Shown one piece after another: positions 61,335 to 64,000 of a DNA stretch of 64,000 bases. The notes under the pieces were generated by a model. That model was not told the DNA's origin, did not search any database, and was given only the letters and a program-made list of their open reading frames with translations. Numbering within the stretch: position 1 is the first letter of the stretch; every line of letters begins with the position of its first letter. The translations under genes were made by a program, and so were the position numbers. The DNA is from Bisporella sp. PMI_857 (Eukaryota; Ascomycota; Leotiomycetes; Helotiales; Helotiaceae), in contig JAJSPD010000060.1 of NCBI GenBank assembly GCA_021307315.1, positions 62,001 to 126,000 of the forward strand, written 5' to 3'.

Positions 61335-61923
61335 CCTTGCTGTTTAGTCGATATTATAGTCGTCTCCAAAGCGTCCTGGCAAGGTGAAACTTATAATACA
61401 ACCACTCCACGATTGTATCAAGACCTATGAAAATGGACTTGGAGGCAAAAACAGAGCTGCATCAATGTTTGGGGATGATCGCGAAAAACAATGGTGATTT
61501 TTTGTGGGCTAAATCAATAAATGGTGGCCGGATACAAAATTCTAAGCAGAGTTGTGTGAATCGAATATCCCTGTATAACTGTCGGATAGTCTAAACTATG
61601 ATAACATACTAACAACGACGGAAGATCTAGCTGGATGGCCGAAAGGCTAGCCATGTTAAGCTTGAAACTGGTTAAAAGCTACATATGTTGAACTTCGGCT
61701 AGGATCGCATGAAACTCTATCCCGCGAGGCATGATACGTCACTGAGATGGACTCAATCCGAAATAAAAGACAAGAGAAATCGGCAACCAGGAAGGTGAGC
61801 GAGAAGGACGTTGGCAGACTGCCTTACGGTTGATTCTAAAAGTATACTGCACTCGCAGTATGGCAATGTTCTAATATTACGACAGATTCGACTTTTCAGC
61901 ATACTCAAGTACAATTACTTGCA
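61335..61923. other. Intergenic region between the orphan gene and UREG
   Basis: About 0.6 kb with the promoter of the minus-strand orphan at the left and the UREG 3' end at the right. No gene seen. Confidence 0.5.
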
Positions 61924-62909
61924 CTATATCAGCTCATCCAGCCCAGCAGTAGGCTTCGGTCCGCCTCGCTCTTTGCTCGTTAACTCAGCGCCACTGGCTT
62001 TCCATGCACTCAAAATCAGGCCAACAATGTGGTCAACGCCAACATCCTTTTTCACCTGAGCGAAGATCGTAGGTCCACCCTCTCGGATTTTCCTTGCGTC
62101 TCTATCCATGACATTCAAATCGGCACCAATCAGCTCCGCCAGATCGGTCTTATTAACAACAAGCAGATCACTCTGCGTGATACCTGGGCCACCTTTTCTT
62201 GGGATCTTGTCGCCTCCGCTAACATCAATCACATAAATAATGTAATCTGCTAGTTCTCTGGAGTAGTTTGCTGCCAAGTTGTCACCTCCGGATTCAATAA
62301 GAAGGATATCTGGTTGAAAATCCCTATGCAAGTCTTCTAATGCAGCGAGATTTGCAGATATATCCTCGCGAACAGCAGCATGAGGACAGCCTCCAGTTTC
62401 GATAGCTCGGATACGAGAAGCTGGGAGGGCCTTATTCTTAGTGAGGAATTCAGCATCTTCTCGAGTGAAAATATCATTTGTCACGGCTGCGATCGAGTAC
62501 TTTTCTCGAAGCGCAAGGCAAAGCGCCAGCATAAGGGCAGTCTTTCCAGAGCCAACTGGTCTGTGGTCATGTCAGAAGCCTGTCGCCACTAGAGTACTTG
62601 ATTTGAAGCCAGCGGATTTCATGAGTGACATCTCGGCGCCAGGCGCCTTAAAATTCTAAAGCAAACATGAAGGTGATAAGGAAGATCTGTCTCTCTCTGC
62701 CTTGACCAGTAGGACACTTACCCTCCAATTCCAATAGTGAATGCTCTCTCATTCCAATCCCTACCATCAATAATGGGCATCTCTCGCCCCATGTAGCTTC
62801 CTGGTCCATCTAATATCTCATGGGTGTGGCCATGATCAATTGCTGCTTGAGAATGATCATGCGAATGAGGGTGCCCATGGGAATGGTCATGGGAATGATC
62901 ATGAGCCAT
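61924..62909 (-). CDS. ureG: Urease accessory GTPase UreG
   Basis: Predicted 274-aa nickel chaperone GTPase that drives nickel insertion into urease. Exons are 62909-62722 and 62560-61924; the 161-nt GT-AG intron splits the P-loop GGPVGSGKT (about 62-70). The N-terminus (residues 2-31) holds a His/Asp-rich run that can bind nickel or zinc, common in eukaryotic UreG. Conserved blocks follow: [16 protein letters not shown], the metal-binding CPH in [30 protein letters not shown], and the guanine-specificity motif NKTD. The start at 62909 begins the His-rich segment; in-frame residues further up belong to the leader. Urease itself is not in the window. Confidence 0.95.
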
Positions 62910-64000
62910 GCCGAATTTCAAATAAAAAGAGAAGTAGAAGTACAGGGATCTAAATAGTGAGAGTGTCCTCCTCAAAACAACGTTGAAGCTTGTAGATTGC
63001 TGTCAGAATTCGGAGAATGGTGGGGTTGTCTTCACCCCACTCCCTCACGTGTTAATAATAGTTTCTTGTAGGATAAAACCACGCCGATGCGCCTTAATTT
63101 GACCTCACTTTGGTTCAGTTCAACACGCCTATTCCATTAGGTTACCAGGTTAAATATACGTTTCTCTGCAGGTTTGATATTTATATACGGCTTATATCTT
63201 GTCATGGCTTGAAGCCTAGATTCATATCCCCTACTTCAATATCACAAACTTGCACAAGACTGATTTTGCATTATCAATTACTGGTTGCTGTATTAAGTTA
63301 ACGTGCTCAATTTTTGGATAGTTTCCCTAGAAATACAATAAAGCCACTTCCAAGTCAAATTTATATGAAGTACCACTCACTCTACTTGTAGCAACGCTGC
63401 GTACTTGATACGTGGTTGCTGGTAAGTAAAATGTGGTAAAACTGTGTCTGATTGTTACTACTGCTACAATGCGTTCTTTTATATGCTACAGGTAGCTCAT
63501 GTGACCAGAATCCTCTATTCACTCCTCCATTGACTCAGAACCCACAAAATCCCCTCTAACATACCAACATTATAATATCCAGGTTTTCTGTCGTTTTCTT
63601 CTGGGTTGGAAACACACACACAAAAAAAAAACAGATCAAGTTCAATTATTAAAACATGATATTAAAATAAAGATTACAAGTTTTAATTTAAGTCTATCTA
63701 AAAAAAAAAGAACTACTTAAATAGTAGATTTGTTGTTGCGTATTGGTGAGGAAGGCTCCAAAAAGTCAAGCCGAGATTTGAAAACGACAGAGAACCTGGG
63801 TATTATAATATGGCTCTCTTTTTTCTTCTCTTTTTCTGTTTTGTTTTTTTTGGGGGGGGGGGGGGATCGTATCATTTTTGCCGAGATTCTCCAGGACCTT
63901 TTGCAATACTCCCTATCTCTTTATCAACAGCATCATCACAGCTTATCTTCTCTGCCGCTTCACATCTCAATACCTTCTCGTTGCAGAGCCCACCTTACGG
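62910..64000. other. Terminal intergenic region, no supported gene
   Basis: About 1.1 kb upstream of UREG running to the window edge. It is AT-rich, with an A-run near 63623-63632 and a T8-G14 tract at 63844-63865. The CT-rich right edge may be a leader of a gene outside the window. Confidence 0.5.

Noticed and set aside
1..64000. Secondary-metabolite cluster, CRISPR array, bacterial operon or viral insert
   Set aside because: No synthase, array, tightly packed co-directional bacterial genes, or viral hallmark genes were seen. The genes are spliced, mixed in function and typical of a fungal chromosome.

Overview
The window looks like nuclear chromosomal DNA of a filamentous ascomycete (Pezizomycotina). 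Most genes are split by short GT-AG introns (about 45-170 nt) with visible branch sites. Gene content points the same way: a Ste2-type pheromone receptor, a GH127 arabinofuranosidase, a laccase ending in the ascomycete DSG motif, a fungal L-rhamnonate dehydratase and a Zn2Cys6 regulator. A Leotiomycetes-like source is my guess only. I recognised no tRNA, rRNA, CRISPR array or complete transposase.

Layout. 2.5-18 kb (accessory or nutritional genes): a secreted GH127 beta-L-arabinofuranosidase, a coiled-coil protein of unknown role, a secreted alpha-carbonic anhydrase, L-rhamnonate dehydratase (LRA3) facing a Zn2Cys6 transcription factor, and a small secreted eight-cysteine protein. 19-31 kb: the STE2 receptor, a low-complexity basic protein with repeated K-(I/L)-x-x-F motifs, ESCRT-I subunit VPS23, a 424-bp MITE with 88-bp inverted ends in the VPS23/IDO divergent promoter, indoleamine 2,3-dioxygenase, and a TPR/F-box/LRR protein of the Dia2/Pof3 type. 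30.7-39.05 kb is a gene-poor stretch. 39-49 kb: ERV41, the syntaxin SSO1, a laccase and an AKR7-type aldo-keto reductase. 49.5-63 kb is a dense housekeeping block: a mitochondrial-looking AAA+ ATPase, the divergent ribosome-assembly pair UTP7/TSR1, peptidyl-tRNA hydrolase 2, an acidic orphan protein and the urease nickel GTPase UreG.

How the genes relate. GH127 and LRA3 both act on plant cell-wall sugars (L-arabinose, L-rhamnose), and the regulator divergent from LRA3 is a candidate controller. UTP7 and TSR1 both build the small ribosomal subunit and share a 311-bp promoter with PAC-like and RRPE-like motifs. VPS23, ERV41 and SSO1 are membrane-traffic genes but are not adjacent as a group. 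I rebuilt exon-intron structures by hand from splice sites, reading frame and conserved motifs. Several needed short or hidden exons: 25 nt in the zinc-finger gene, 38 nt in GH127, 41 nt in the reductase, and a 109-nt last exon in the secreted protein. I did not find a clearly new multi-gene system. The most original items are the MITE, the eight-cysteine secreted protein, the LRA3/regulator pair, the repeated-motif protein and the AAA+ protein with a possible degenerate first module.
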